DNA from: Roseococcus pinisoli | GTDB lineage: Bacteria; Pseudomonadota; Alphaproteobacteria; Acetobacterales; Acetobacteraceae | Assembly: GCF_018413645.1 (NCBI RefSeq) | Contig: NZ_JAHCDA010000001.1 | Span: 1,712,911 to 1,776,910 of the forward strand | Length of the DNA: 64,000 bases | Direction: 5' to 3' | Shown here: piece by piece, positions 1 through 7,503 of the stretch | Layout: each line of letters starts with the position of its first letter | Numbering within the stretch: position 1 is the first letter of the stretch | The notes under the pieces: model-generated | Databases searched by the model: none | What the model saw: only the letters and a program-made list of their open reading frames with translations | Told to the model about the DNA's origin: nothing | Program-made: the position numbers and the translations under genes

Positions 1-645
1 GCTGCCATCACCCTGGTCCCGGGATCGCGGCAGGACTGCGCGGACGCCGCGGAGGCCAAGGCGAAGGAGATCTTCTATGCCAGCCACAACTGGCAGGCCT
101 TCTTCCTGCAGGGCACCAAGACGCTGGCCTATGAGCTCTGGGAAGACCTGGGCTTCAAGGCGCCGGACAATGTGATCGTGCCCTGCGGCGCGGGCTCCAA
201 CGTGCTGGGGGCCTATATCGGTTTTTCGGAGCTGCTGCGGGCGGGCCAGATCCGGAAGCTGCCGCGCATCTTCGCCGCCCAGCCCGAGAATTGCGCGCCC
301 ATCGCGCGCGCGGCGCTGGGGCTCGATCCGGTCGAGGCGAAGCCGACCATCGCGGAGGGCACGGCCATTTCCAAGCCGCTGCGCACCGCCGAATGCCTCC
401 AGGCCATGCGGGAAAGCGGCGGCGGCGCGGTGATGCTGAGCGAGGCGGAGATCGCGGCCGCGGCGCTGAGCCTGGCCAGGCGCGGCGTCTATGTGGAGCC
501 GACCTCGGCCCAGGCGGCGGCGGCCGTGCCGAAGCTCATCGCGGCGGGCAAGATCGCGGCGCGGGAGACGACGGTGGCGGTGCTGACCGGCACGGGCATC
601 AAGGCGACGCAGCGCTACGCCGAGATGGTGGGGGTGAAGATTTGA
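1..645 (+). CDS. threonine synthase-like PLP enzyme, C-terminal part (5' end outside window)
   Basis: The reading frame is open from base 1 to a TGA at 643-645, so the N-terminus with the PLP lysine is missing. About 214 residues remain. They contain the glycine-rich PLP-phosphate loop (PCGAGSNVLG, about residue 60), the segment IAEGTAI, the block YVEPTSA, and the C-terminal LTGTGIKATQ. These are typical of threonine synthases and related fold-type II enzymes (threonine dehydratase, diaminopropionate ammonia-lyase). Threonine synthase converts O-phosphohomoserine to threonine, but the neighbours are catabolic (M81 peptidase, DSD1 enzyme), so a lyase acting on a hydroxy amino acid is equally possible. 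The next gene starts 40 bases downstream on the same strand. The family is confident; the substrate is not. Confidence 0.75.
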   Translation, partial: AAITLVPGSRQDCADAAEAKAKEIFYASHNWQAFFLQGTKTLAYELWEDLGFKAPDNVIVPCGAGSNVLGAYIGFSELLRAGQIRKLPRIFAAQPENCAPIARAALGLDPVEAKPTIAEGTAISKPLRTAECLQAMRESGGGAVMLSEAEIAAAALSLARRGVYVEPTSAQAAAAVPKLIAAGKIAARETTVAVLTGTGIKATQRYAEMVGVKI

Positions 646-685
646 GTTTGGGCATGAGCGAGCGCGCCGGCGACGCGATGAGGGT

Positions 686-2191
686 ATGAAAATGAAGAAC
701 CCGCGTATCGCCCTGCTGGGCTTCTCCATCGAATGCAACCGCTTCGCGCCCGTCGCGACGGAAGCCGACTTTGCCTATCGCTGCCTGCTGCGCGGTGACG
801 CGATCGTGACCGATTCCCGCAGCCCGTCGCCCCAGGCGCTGGGCGAGACGCCGGGCTTCGTCACCGACATGGACGCCGCCGGCCCCTGGCAGCCGCGCCC
901 CGTCCTGCTCGCCATGGCCGAGCCCAACGGCCCGGTGGACCACGCCTTCTTCGAGGCGCTGATGGCCGAATGGCAGGCCGGCCTGCGCGCCCTGCGCGGC
1001 CAGGTGGATGGCGTCTTCTGCGTGATGCACGGCGCGGGCCTCACCACCGTGCTCGACGACCCGGAGGGCGCCGTGCAGGCGCTGGTCCGCGCCGAGCTGG
1101 GCGAGCTGCCCTTCGTCTGCAGCTACGACCTGCACGCCAATGTCTCGGACGCCAATGTGGCGCTGAACGACGCCTATGTCGGCTACCTCACCAACCCGCA
1201 CATGGACATGCGCGAGCGCGGCGCGGAGAGCGCGCAGCTGTTGCGCCGCCTGCTCGCCGGCGAGCGCTTCGTGCGCGCGCATCGCCGCCTGCCCATCGTC
1301 GCGCCCACGGTGTCCCTGCTCACCGCTCAGGGCCCCTATGCCGAGGTCATCAACCTCGGCCAGGAGCGCCGGGCCGCCGATCCGCGCATCGCCAATGTCT
1401 CCGTCATGGCCGGCTTCGCCTATGGCGACACGCCCTTCAACGGCATGACGGCCGTCGTCACCGGCACGCATCAGGGCGCGGTGGACCGGCTGGCCGACGA
1501 GTTGGCGGAGGCCGCCTGGGCGCGGCGGGACCGTTTCGTGGCCAGACTCACGAGCCTGGAGGAGGCGACCGAGAGCGCGCGGACCAGCGACACGCCGCTC
1601 GCCTTCGCCGATGTCGCCGACAATCCCGGCGGCGGCGGAAGCGGCAATACCATGTGGCTGCTCGAAGCCTTCCACCGCGCCGGCGTGCAGGGCGCGGTCT
1701 TCGGTGTGATCCATGATCCGGAGCTCGCGGCCGAGGCGCATGGCCTGGGTGTCGGGAAGACCTTCGAGGCGCGCTTCAACCGTTCCGCCGCGCAGGATCC
1801 CTTCCGCCGGCCCTTCGCGGCCGAGGCCAAGGTAATGGCGTTGTCGGACGGGCATGTGACAGGCCGCCGCGGCATCTTCGCCGGCACGGCCATGCAGCTT
1901 GGCGAGACGGCCTGGATCCAGATCGATGGCATCTCCGTCGTCGTCATCAGCCAGCGCACGCAATGCGCGGACCCGGCCTTCCTCGAGCATCTGGGCATCG
2001 ATGTCGGCAAGGCCCGCGCCGTGGTGGTGAAGTCCCGCGGGCATTTCCGCGGCGGCTTCGATGAATTCTTCAGGCATGAGCAGGTCGTGGAGGTCGATGC
2101 CCCCGGCCTGACCTCTCCCATCCTCACCCGCTTCGACTGGAAGAAGCTTCCGCGGCCCGTTTTGCCGATCGACCAGGACACTGACCGATGA
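686..2191 (+). CDS. M81 family metallopeptidase (MlrC-like)
   Basis: A 501-residue protein of the MlrC/M81 family, named after the microcystin-degrading peptidase but common in clusters for unusual peptides and amino acids. Expected metal-site segments are present: an early SIECN motif (about residue 14), YDLHANV near residue 150 and TNPHMDM near 170. The C-terminal MlrC domain follows (FADVADNPGGGGSGNT, about residue 310). There is no signal peptide, so it should be cytoplasmic. Length is normal for the family. Two in-frame ATGs lie at 686 and 692; the first is used. Its stop overlaps the next gene by 4 bases, which implies translational coupling with the DSD1-type enzyme. The pair suggests hydrolysis of an amide-linked compound followed by processing of a D- or hydroxy-amino acid; that pathway is inferred. 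Confidence 0.85.
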   Translation: MKMKNPRIALLGFSIECNRFAPVATEADFAYRCLLRGDAIVTDSRSPSPQALGETPGFVTDMDAAGPWQPRPVLLAMAEPNGPVDHAFFEALMAEWQAGLRALRGQVDGVFCVMHGAGLTTVLDDPEGAVQALVRAELGELPFVCSYDLHANVSDANVALNDAYVGYLTNPHMDMRERGAESAQLLRRLLAGERFVRAHRRLPIVAPTVSLLTAQGPYAEVINLGQERRAADPRIANVSVMAGFAYGDTPFNGMTAVVTGTHQGAVDRLADELAEAAWARRDRFVARLTSLEEATESARTSDTPLAFADVADNPGGGGSGNTMWLLEAFHRAGVQGAVFGVIHDPELAAEAHGLGVGKTFEARFNRSAAQDPFRRPFAAEAKVMALSDGHVTGRRGIFAGTAMQLGETAWIQIDGISVVVISQRTQCADPAFLEHLGIDVGKARAVVVKSRGHFRGGFDEFFRHEQVVEVDAPGLTSPILTRFDWKKLPRPVLPIDQDTDR

Positions 2192-3279
2192 ACCTCGACG
2201 ACATCCAAACCCCGGCCCTGGTGCTCGACCTCGGCGCGCTCCGGCGCAACCTCAAGCTCATGACGGATGCGCTGGCGCGCCATCCCGGCGTGGTGCTGCG
2301 GCCGCACATGAAGACGGCGAAGTCCGTCGAGGTCGCGAAGCTGGCCGCGCCGGATTTCGGCCCGATCACCGTCTCGACGCTGGCGGAGGCCGAATATTTC
2401 GCCAAGGCTGGCTGGATCGACCAGATCTACGCCGTCGGCATCACGCCCCAGAAACTGGAGCGCGTGGCCGCGATGAACGCGGCGGGCGCCCGCATCAAGA
2501 TCATCACCGACGACGTGGAGATGGCGGAGAAGATCGCCGCCCATCCCGGCCAGCTGGCGGCGCTGGTCGAGGTGGATAGCGGCGAGCATCGCGGCGGCAT
2601 CGTGCCGGAGGGGGCGATGGCTGTGGCGCAGGCGCTGGGCAAGAAGATGCTCGGCACCTTCACCCATGGCGGGCATTCCTATGCCGGCCGCAGCGAGGCC
2701 CAGATGGCCGAGGTCGCCGAGGCCGAGCGCAAGGCCGTGGCCGATACCGCCCAGGCCATGCGCGACGCGGGGCTGAAGGTGAAGATCGTCTCCATGGGCT
2801 CCTCGCCCACCGCGCTCTACGCGAAGAGCCTGGAAGGCGTCACCGAGGTGCGCGCGGGCGTCTACATGTTCGGGGACCTGTTCCAGGGCCAGATCGGCAC
2901 GCATCCGCTGCAGGACATCGCCGTGACCGTGCTGGCCAGCGTCATCGGCAAGCGGCCCGATCGCGGCACGGTGCTGCTCGATGCCGGCGCAATGGCCATG
3001 AGCAAGGATCGCAGCACGGAGGCCGCGCCCAAGGATTACGGCTTCGGCCTGATGCTGGATATCGATGGCCAACCGAGCTTCGGCGATGCCATCATGCGCC
3101 GTGCCTATCAGGAGCACGGCGAGGTGGTGGTGCCGGGCGGCGAGACCTTCCGGATCGGCGACAAGGTGCGGGTCGCGCCGAACCACACCTGCATGACCGT
3201 CGCCGCGCATACGCAGTACCACGTCGTGGACGGCAGCAAGGAGGTGATCGGGGTGTGGGACCGCGTGAACCACTGGTGA
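2188..3279 (+). CDS. DSD1 family PLP enzyme (D-threonine aldolase / D-serine dehydratase-like)
   Basis: 363 residues with an alanine-racemase-type N-terminal barrel. TPALVLDL at the start and RPHMKTAKS (about residues 50-58) hold the Schiff-base lysine. The C-terminal segment PNHTC (about residues 330-334) matches the His/Cys metal site of the DSD1 family. Members include D-threonine aldolase, D-serine dehydratase and 3-hydroxy-D-aspartate aldolase; sequence alone does not choose among them. The ATG overlaps the stop of the M81 gene (ATGA), and the stop overlaps the GTG of the iron-sulfur gene (GTGA), so this is a tight operon. With the upstream PLP enzyme, it suggests catabolism of a beta-hydroxy amino acid. 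Confidence 0.85.
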   Translation: MNLDDIQTPALVLDLGALRRNLKLMTDALARHPGVVLRPHMKTAKSVEVAKLAAPDFGPITVSTLAEAEYFAKAGWIDQIYAVGITPQKLERVAAMNAAGARIKIITDDVEMAEKIAAHPGQLAALVEVDSGEHRGGIVPEGAMAVAQALGKKMLGTFTHGGHSYAGRSEAQMAEVAEAERKAVADTAQAMRDAGLKVKIVSMGSSPTALYAKSLEGVTEVRAGVYMFGDLFQGQIGTHPLQDIAVTVLASVIGKRPDRGTVLLDAGAMAMSKDRSTEAAPKDYGFGLMLDIDGQPSFGDAIMRRAYQEHGEVVVPGGETFRIGDKVRVAPNHTCMTVAAHTQYHVVDGSKEVIGVWDRVNHW

Positions 3280-3689
3280 AAACGGCGCCTCACGCCGACC
3301 TGGCCGCGCTGCGGGCAAGCGAGACGGCGCGCATGCTCGCCGCCTGCACGCAATGCGGTGCCTGCTTCGACGCCTGCCCGATGATCCCCTACGCGCCCGA
3401 CGCCAAGGGCGCCGACCCGGCGCAGACCGTCCGCGGCGTGCTGGACGTGCTGACGGGCGGGGAGGGCGATGCCGCGGCCCGCGGCTGGATCGCCGCCTGC
3501 ACCCGCAGCGGCAGCTGCAACGACGCCTGCCCCGAGGCCGTCGATCCCATGTTCATGCTGCGCCTGGCCAAGTACCGGGCCAACGAGACCGGCATGCTGC
3601 CCAAGCGGGATGCGATGGAGGCGATGTCGCGCGTGAAGGTCTTCGCGCGGCTGCTCTTCTCCGAAGACGAGCAGAGGGACTGGCTATGA
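3276..3689 (+). CDS. small 4Fe-4S ferredoxin-type protein (HdrC/GlpC-like), second cluster lacks one cysteine
   Basis: 137 residues from the GTG at 3276, which overlaps the previous stop; an in-frame GTG at 3255 would add 7 residues but lies inside the upstream gene. The first cluster motif is complete (CTQCGACFDACP, CX2CX2CX3CP). The second reads CTRSGSCNDACP, with serine where the second cysteine is expected, so it may bind a 3Fe-4S cluster or use another ligand. This layout resembles the electron-transfer C subunits of heterodisulfide-reductase-like and GlpC-like complexes. The next gene, overlapping by ATGA, is the matching CCG-domain B-type subunit. The electron partner is unknown; the rest of the complex may lie before base 1. 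Confidence 0.8.
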   Translation: MKTAPHADLAALRASETARMLAACTQCGACFDACPMIPYAPDAKGADPAQTVRGVLDVLTGGEGDAAARGWIAACTRSGSCNDACPEAVDPMFMLRLAKYRANETGMLPKRDAMEAMSRVKVFARLLFSEDEQRDWL

Positions 3690-4516
3690 CCAAGAGCGTC
3701 TTCTGGTACGGCTGCAACATGACGCGCCACAGCGAGATCATCCGCCTGAGCGAGCGCATGCTGGCGGCGGTGGGGGTCGAGGCCGCGCCGGTGGGCGGGC
3801 CCTCGGCCTGCTGCGGCAGCACCAAGGAGAGCACGCCCCCGATCGCCGAGGCCATGGGCGACCGCACCATGAAGGCCTTCAACGCGAGCGGGGCGCCGCG
3901 CGTCATCACCTGGTGCCCCTCCTGCCATATGAATCTCGACGACTTCATGGGGCAGACCAACGACCAGAATTTCGACAGCCAGCACCTCTGCGAGGCGCTG
4001 TACGAGCGCCGCGCGGCGCTGGCCCCCCTGCTGACCCGGACGGTGAAGGCGCGCTTCCTCGTGGACCGGCATGTGGGCTTCAACGGACGCGTGCCGGTGA
4101 ACGAGATCATCCCGGAGCTGCTGTCGATGATCCCGGGCGTCAGCTTCGCCGACCATGCCTATCGCGCGCCGAGCTACATGTGCTTCGCCCTGGCCCCCAT
4201 CCCCGGTGCCCTGGCCGACGTCCAGCGCGCCACCCTGGCGGCGATGAAGGAGACGGGGGCGGACACGCTGATCACCATCTTCCACTCCTGCCACCGCGAG
4301 ATGATCGGGCTGGAACGCGACCACGGCATCCGGGTGGTGAACTGGGTGCATCTCCTCGCGGAGGGCATGGGGCTGCCCTACGAGGACGAGTACAAGGCCT
4401 GGCGCAATGCCGAGGACCCGCTGGCGGCCATCGGCCCGGCGCGCGTGGCGGCGGCGGGCGAGGCGGCGGTCAGGAAGCTCGTGGTGCCGGAGCTGACGCG
4501 GCCGCGCCAGGTCTGA
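3686..4516 (+). CDS. CCG-domain iron-sulfur protein (HdrB-like)
   Basis: 276 residues. One cysteine-rich CCG domain is complete: Cys10, then CCG at residues 42-44, then CPSC at 77-80, the spacing seen in HdrB, GlpC and LutA relatives that bind a non-cubane 4Fe-4S cluster. The second half keeps only scattered cysteines (YMCFAL, FHSCHRE), so the second CCG domain is degenerate. The start ATG overlaps the stop of the ferredoxin-type gene. The two proteins probably form one electron-transfer unit that serves an oxidoreductase or disulfide chemistry linked to the upstream catabolic enzymes. It ends 18 bases before the stop of the convergent diguanylate cyclase, with no room for a terminator. Confidence 0.8.
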   Translation: MTKSVFWYGCNMTRHSEIIRLSERMLAAVGVEAAPVGGPSACCGSTKESTPPIAEAMGDRTMKAFNASGAPRVITWCPSCHMNLDDFMGQTNDQNFDSQHLCEALYERRAALAPLLTRTVKARFLVDRHVGFNGRVPVNEIIPELLSMIPGVSFADHAYRAPSYMCFALAPIPGALADVQRATLAAMKETGADTLITIFHSCHREMIGLERDHGIRVVNWVHLLAEGMGLPYEDEYKAWRNAEDPLAAIGPARVAAAGEAAVRKLVVPELTRPRQV

Positions 4517-4534
4517 TCGCGACGTTCCGACCGG

Positions 4535-6205
4535 TCAGGCCAGGTCCTGGCTGGCGACGCGGTTCCGCCCTTCCAGCTTCGCCCGGTAAAGCGCCGCATC
4601 CGCCGCCGCGACCAGCCGGGGCCAGATTCCCGGCTGGCGCTCCGCCTGCGCGGTGCCGAAGCTGGCGGTGACCTGCACGGTCTGCCCGGTCTCGAGCTGA
4701 TAGGGGAAATCCTGCACGGCCCGCCGCAGCCGCTCCGCGGATTCGGGCGCATGGTTCTCGTCGCAGGCCAGGATCACGCAGAATTCCTCGCCGCCGAAGC
4801 GGGCCAGGATATCGTCCGACCGCAGAACGGCGCGCAGGCGCCGCACCGTCTCCTTCAGCACCTCGTCCCCGCTCATATGGCCGAAGGTGTCGTTGATTTT
4901 CTTGAAGTGATCGATGTCGAGCATGATGGTGCTGATGCGCTGCGAGGCGTCGCCCGCCTGGGTCATCTTCTCCGCCAGTCTTTCCAGCGCGTGGCGGTTG
5001 AGCGCGCCGGTGAGCCCATCGGTCTCCGCCTGCTGGCGGAGCTGTTCGGTCATGGCCATGCGCTCGATCAGCTTGGTGCGCAGCGAGGCCAGCGCGTCGT
5101 AGAGGTCGCGCATCTCGCCGTGCGGCGGGGTGTGTTCGGCGGTCTCGTCGAGCTTGCCGTCGGCCAGTTCGACGACCCTGTGGCGGGCGCGGAGCAGGGG
5201 GCGGAAGACGCGGGTCTGGCTGGCGACGAGCAGCAGCAGCACCAGCATCAGCGCGAGGCCGGAGACGGCTGCGACGAAGAAGAGCGACCGTCGTGCGGCC
5301 GCCGCACGGGTCTCCAGGAGGGCGATGGTCGCGTCGATATAGGCGTCGCGCAGTTCCTCGAGCGGCCGGAAGGTCGGCACGATGGAGGCGGTCAGATCCG
5401 TCGCGGTCATGGTATAGGCGCCCGACTGCGCCTCATCGATGGAACGCGTCAGGAGATCCATCCCCTCGCCCATGAAGCGCGCGGCGACCGCCGCATGGGC
5501 CTCGCGGGTGGCGCGATCGCTGCTCGGGCCGGTCAGCTGCGACGCCAGCTGCCAGAGCTCGCGGACCCGACCTTCGGTACGGTGGAAGGCCAGGAGGTCC
5601 TGAGGGGCGATCGGCTGCCCATGGACCATCGGGATGACGAGATAGGAGCCGAGCCGCCCCGCGAAATCCCGGAGCTCGCTCAGCATGCGCATCACCAGCG
5701 CGCGGCCCACGACATCGGTCTCCGTGTCCAGCAGGACCTCGATGCCGCGGTCGATGAGCAGCCGCGTCGCATCATAGGCCGAGAACATGCCTTCCGCCGC
5801 GGCGCCGACATCCTCCATGCCATAGGCGGCGACCGCGAGGTCGCCCAGCCGATCGACCTCGCGGCGGGCGGTCGCCAGGGCCCGCCGGAGTGGGGGGATG
5901 GAGAGCGCGAGGGCCGGCGTCCCCGCAGCCCGTTCGATGACGGCATCGGTCGCGGCGCGGGCGTCGCGCAGAAGTCGGAAGGAGGGGCCGTCGGGGTCGG
6001 GATCCTCGCTCATCACCCGATTGGACGGACCACGCTCCGCCGAGACCCGGTTGGCGACGTCGAGGGCGATGCGGAAGGCGGCCAGGCTGTCCAGGCTGCG
6101 CCGGCTGGCCTGCAGGTCGCGATGGGACTGAAGGATCAGGCCGGTGCCCAGCGCCAGGCAGCAGGCCATCACGAGGATGATCGTTGTCCAGAAGCGGAAG
6201 ATCAT
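4535..6205 (-). CDS. membrane-bound diguanylate cyclase (GGDEF)
   Basis: 556 residues. A first membrane helix lies at about residues 8-28, an extracytoplasmic helical sensor region spans about 30-305, a second membrane helix about 308-332, a HAMP-like linker follows, and the GGDEF domain covers about 395-550. The active-site motif is GGEEF (about residue 470), preceded five residues earlier by RSDD, an RxxD inhibitory site. The protein should therefore make c-di-GMP and be feedback-inhibited. DIDHFKKINDTFGH, the metal/substrate segment, is intact. No EAL domain is present. The gene stands alone. The sensor domain resembles no named ligand-binding domain that I can recognise. Start ATG at 6205. 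Confidence 0.92.
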   Translation of the reverse strand: MIFRFWTTIILVMACCLALGTGLILQSHRDLQASRRSLDSLAAFRIALDVANRVSAERGPSNRVMSEDPDPDGPSFRLLRDARAATDAVIERAAGTPALALSIPPLRRALATARREVDRLGDLAVAAYGMEDVGAAAEGMFSAYDATRLLIDRGIEVLLDTETDVVGRALVMRMLSELRDFAGRLGSYLVIPMVHGQPIAPQDLLAFHRTEGRVRELWQLASQLTGPSSDRATREAHAAVAARFMGEGMDLLTRSIDEAQSGAYTMTATDLTASIVPTFRPLEELRDAYIDATIALLETRAAAARRSLFFVAAVSGLALMLVLLLLVASQTRVFRPLLRARHRVVELADGKLDETAEHTPPHGEMRDLYDALASLRTKLIERMAMTEQLRQQAETDGLTGALNRHALERLAEKMTQAGDASQRISTIMLDIDHFKKINDTFGHMSGDEVLKETVRRLRAVLRSDDILARFGGEEFCVILACDENHAPESAERLRRAVQDFPYQLETGQTVQVTASFGTAQAERQPGIWPRLVAAADAALYRAKLEGRNRVASQDLA

Positions 6206-6421
6206 GCCGTGCCCGTCCTCGCGCTGCTGCGCATCCGTCCTCCCAGGGCCGAAAGCGGCCGTCGGGATGTTCCAGCTGAAACCGGGCCAATTTCATGGCG
6301 GGTCGGCAAATTTTGTCTGAAATTACAGTAAAAAGCCCTGCGCCTGCCAGTCCGGATCTCAGCTTCGCCAGCGAAGGGCCGCACCATCTCCCCTTGGAGG
6401 AGAATTGTCGGATGGACCAGA
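6206..6421. other. intergenic upstream of the diguanylate cyclase
   Basis: This stretch holds the leader and presumably the promoter of the minus-strand cyclase gene. It is locally AT-richer around 6300-6335. I see no convincing gene. A short plus-strand frame with a ribosome-binding-like GGAGGA at 6397-6402 and ATG at 6412 runs straight through the sRNA terminator and was rejected. Confidence 0.5.
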
Positions 6422-6459
6422 CAAAAAAGAAGCCCCGCGAGGCTTTCGCCAAGCGGGGC
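6422..6459 (-). terminator. strong intrinsic terminator of the sRNA / lysR transcript
   Basis: On the minus strand: GCCCCGC, internal TT/TC mismatch, GGC, GAAA tetraloop, GCC, then GCGGGGC (6432-6459), followed by TTCTTTTTTG (complement of 6421-6430). It is one of the two best intrinsic terminators in the window. Confidence 0.85.
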
Positions 6460-6532
6460 AGTCATACAGGGAGACTTCACGTCTGGAAGACGCAGGATCG
6501 GGAGACCCTATCGACGCCGAAGCATCGATGCC
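6422..6532 (-). ncRNA. AbcR / alpha-r15-like small regulatory RNA (candidate)
   Basis: On the minus strand this ~111-nt stretch folds into clear elements. The first hairpin has arms ATCGATGC and GCGTCGAT (6510-6529) closed by a C(UUCG)G tetraloop. A middle region contains GTCTTCCAGAC. A terminator hairpin with a GAAA tetraloop is followed by a U-run. Two copies of UCUCCC (complements of 6500-6505 and 6469-6474) could pair with Shine-Dalgarno sequences. Size, two CUCCC motifs, terminator and position directly after a LysR gene of the LsrB/VtlR type, itself after trxB, all match what is known of AbcR1/AbcR2 in Rhizobiales, which repress mRNAs of periplasmic binding proteins. The 5' end is estimated from a weak promoter, so it may shift by some tens of bases. 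Strand is supported by the tetraloops and U-tract. Confidence 0.65.
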
Positions 6533-6536
6533 TACG

Positions 6537-6564
6537 AATTTAGACGGTTTTGAACTCTGTGTAA
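6537..6564 (-). promoter_or_regulatory. possible promoter of the AbcR-like sRNA
   Basis: On the minus strand TTACAC (6559-6564) and TAAATT (6537-6542) are separated by 16 bases and would start transcription near 6531. The -35 match is weak, which would fit a promoter needing a LysR activator. Alternative starts further upstream are possible. Confidence 0.3.
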
Positions 6565-6609
6565 GATGGCTTTCCTTGAGTCAGCATTGCACGAAATGCA
6601 TGCAGGGCT

Positions 6610-7503
6610 TCAGTTGCTGTTCCCGGTCAGTTCCGAGACCAGGAAGTCGCGGAAGACCGATACGCGCTTCGACGACCGCATTTCTTCCGGATAGACGAAA
6701 TATGCATTGATCTTGGGCGCCTTCAGCTCCGGCAGCACGGTCACGAGGCCTTCGAGCTCGTGGCCCATGTAGTCCGGCAGGGCGGCGAGGCCGAGGCCCG
6801 ACTGCACCGCGCGCAGCATGCCGTTGAGGCTGTTCACCTCGACCGTGCCGCGGCGCGCCTGGCCGGGGCGGCGGCCCACCTCGGCGAGCCAGTTGATGTC
6901 CTCCACCGGCGGGCGGTAGTCGCCCCAGATGATCAGGCGGTGCGCGTCCAGGTCTTCCTGCCGCTGCGGGATGCCCTGCTTCTTGAGGTAGTCGGCGCTG
7001 CCCACGACCCGCCACGCGAAGGTGGCGATGTGCCGCTGGATCAGGTCCGGCTGACGCGGGGCGTGCATGCGGATGGCGACATCCGCCTCGCGCATGGCGA
7101 GGTCGAGGTCGGCATCGTCCAGCACCACGGAGACGTTGATCTCCGGATAGGCTTCCAGGAAGCGGTGCAGGCGCGGCGACAGCCAGGACCCGCCGAAGCC
7201 GGTGGTCGTGGTCACCTTCAGCCGCCCTGCTGGTCGTTCCCGGCCCTCGGTCAGCAGCGCCTCGGTCATGGCGAGCTTGGCGAAGACGTCCCGCACGGTG
7301 CGGTTGAGCGTCTCGCCGGCCTCGGTGAGGATCAGGCCGCGGGCATGGCGGTGGAACAGCGGAACCGACAGCGCCTCCTCGAGGGCCTGGATCTGCCGCG
7401 AGACCGCGGATTGCGAGAGCGCGAGCGTCTCGCCGGCATGCGTGAAGCTTCCCGCTTCGGCGACCGCGTGGAAAACGCGGAGCTTGTCCCAGTCCAATGG
7501 CAT
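6610..7503 (-). CDS. lsrB: LysR-family regulator, LsrB/VtlR type
   Basis: 297 residues. The N-terminal winged helix-turn-helix begins LDWDKLRVFHAVAEAGSFTH and continues with LSQSAVSRQI, very close to LsrB/VtlR regulators of rhizobia, Agrobacterium and Brucella. The LysR substrate-binding domain follows from about residue 90. The start ATG overlaps the trxB stop by one base (TGATG), so the two are co-transcribed. In the better-studied relatives this regulator controls redox and envelope genes and activates the neighbouring abcR sRNA; the same arrangement (lrp divergent, trxB, lysR, sRNA) is kept here. The effector is unknown. Family assignment is strong; the regulatory link to the sRNA is inferred from synteny. 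Confidence 0.88.
   Translation of the reverse strand: MPLDWDKLRVFHAVAEAGSFTHAGETLALSQSAVSRQIQALEEALSVPLFHRHARGLILTEAGETLNRTVRDVFAKLAMTEALLTEGRERPAGRLKVTTTTGFGGSWLSPRLHRFLEAYPEINVSVVLDDADLDLAMREADVAIRMHAPRQPDLIQRHIATFAWRVVGSADYLKKQGIPQRQEDLDAHRLIIWGDYRPPVEDINWLAEVGRRPGQARRGTVEVNSLNGMLRAVQSGLGLAALPDYMGHELEGLVTVLPELKAPKINAYFVYPEEMRSSKRVSVFRDFLVSELTGNSN

Noticed and set aside
6412..6543. short plus-strand frame (MDQTKKKPREAF) with GGAGGA upstream
   Set aside because: It runs through the sRNA terminator and hairpins, has no protein similarity I can see, and the RNA features on the other strand explain the sequence better. A leader peptide cannot be fully excluded.
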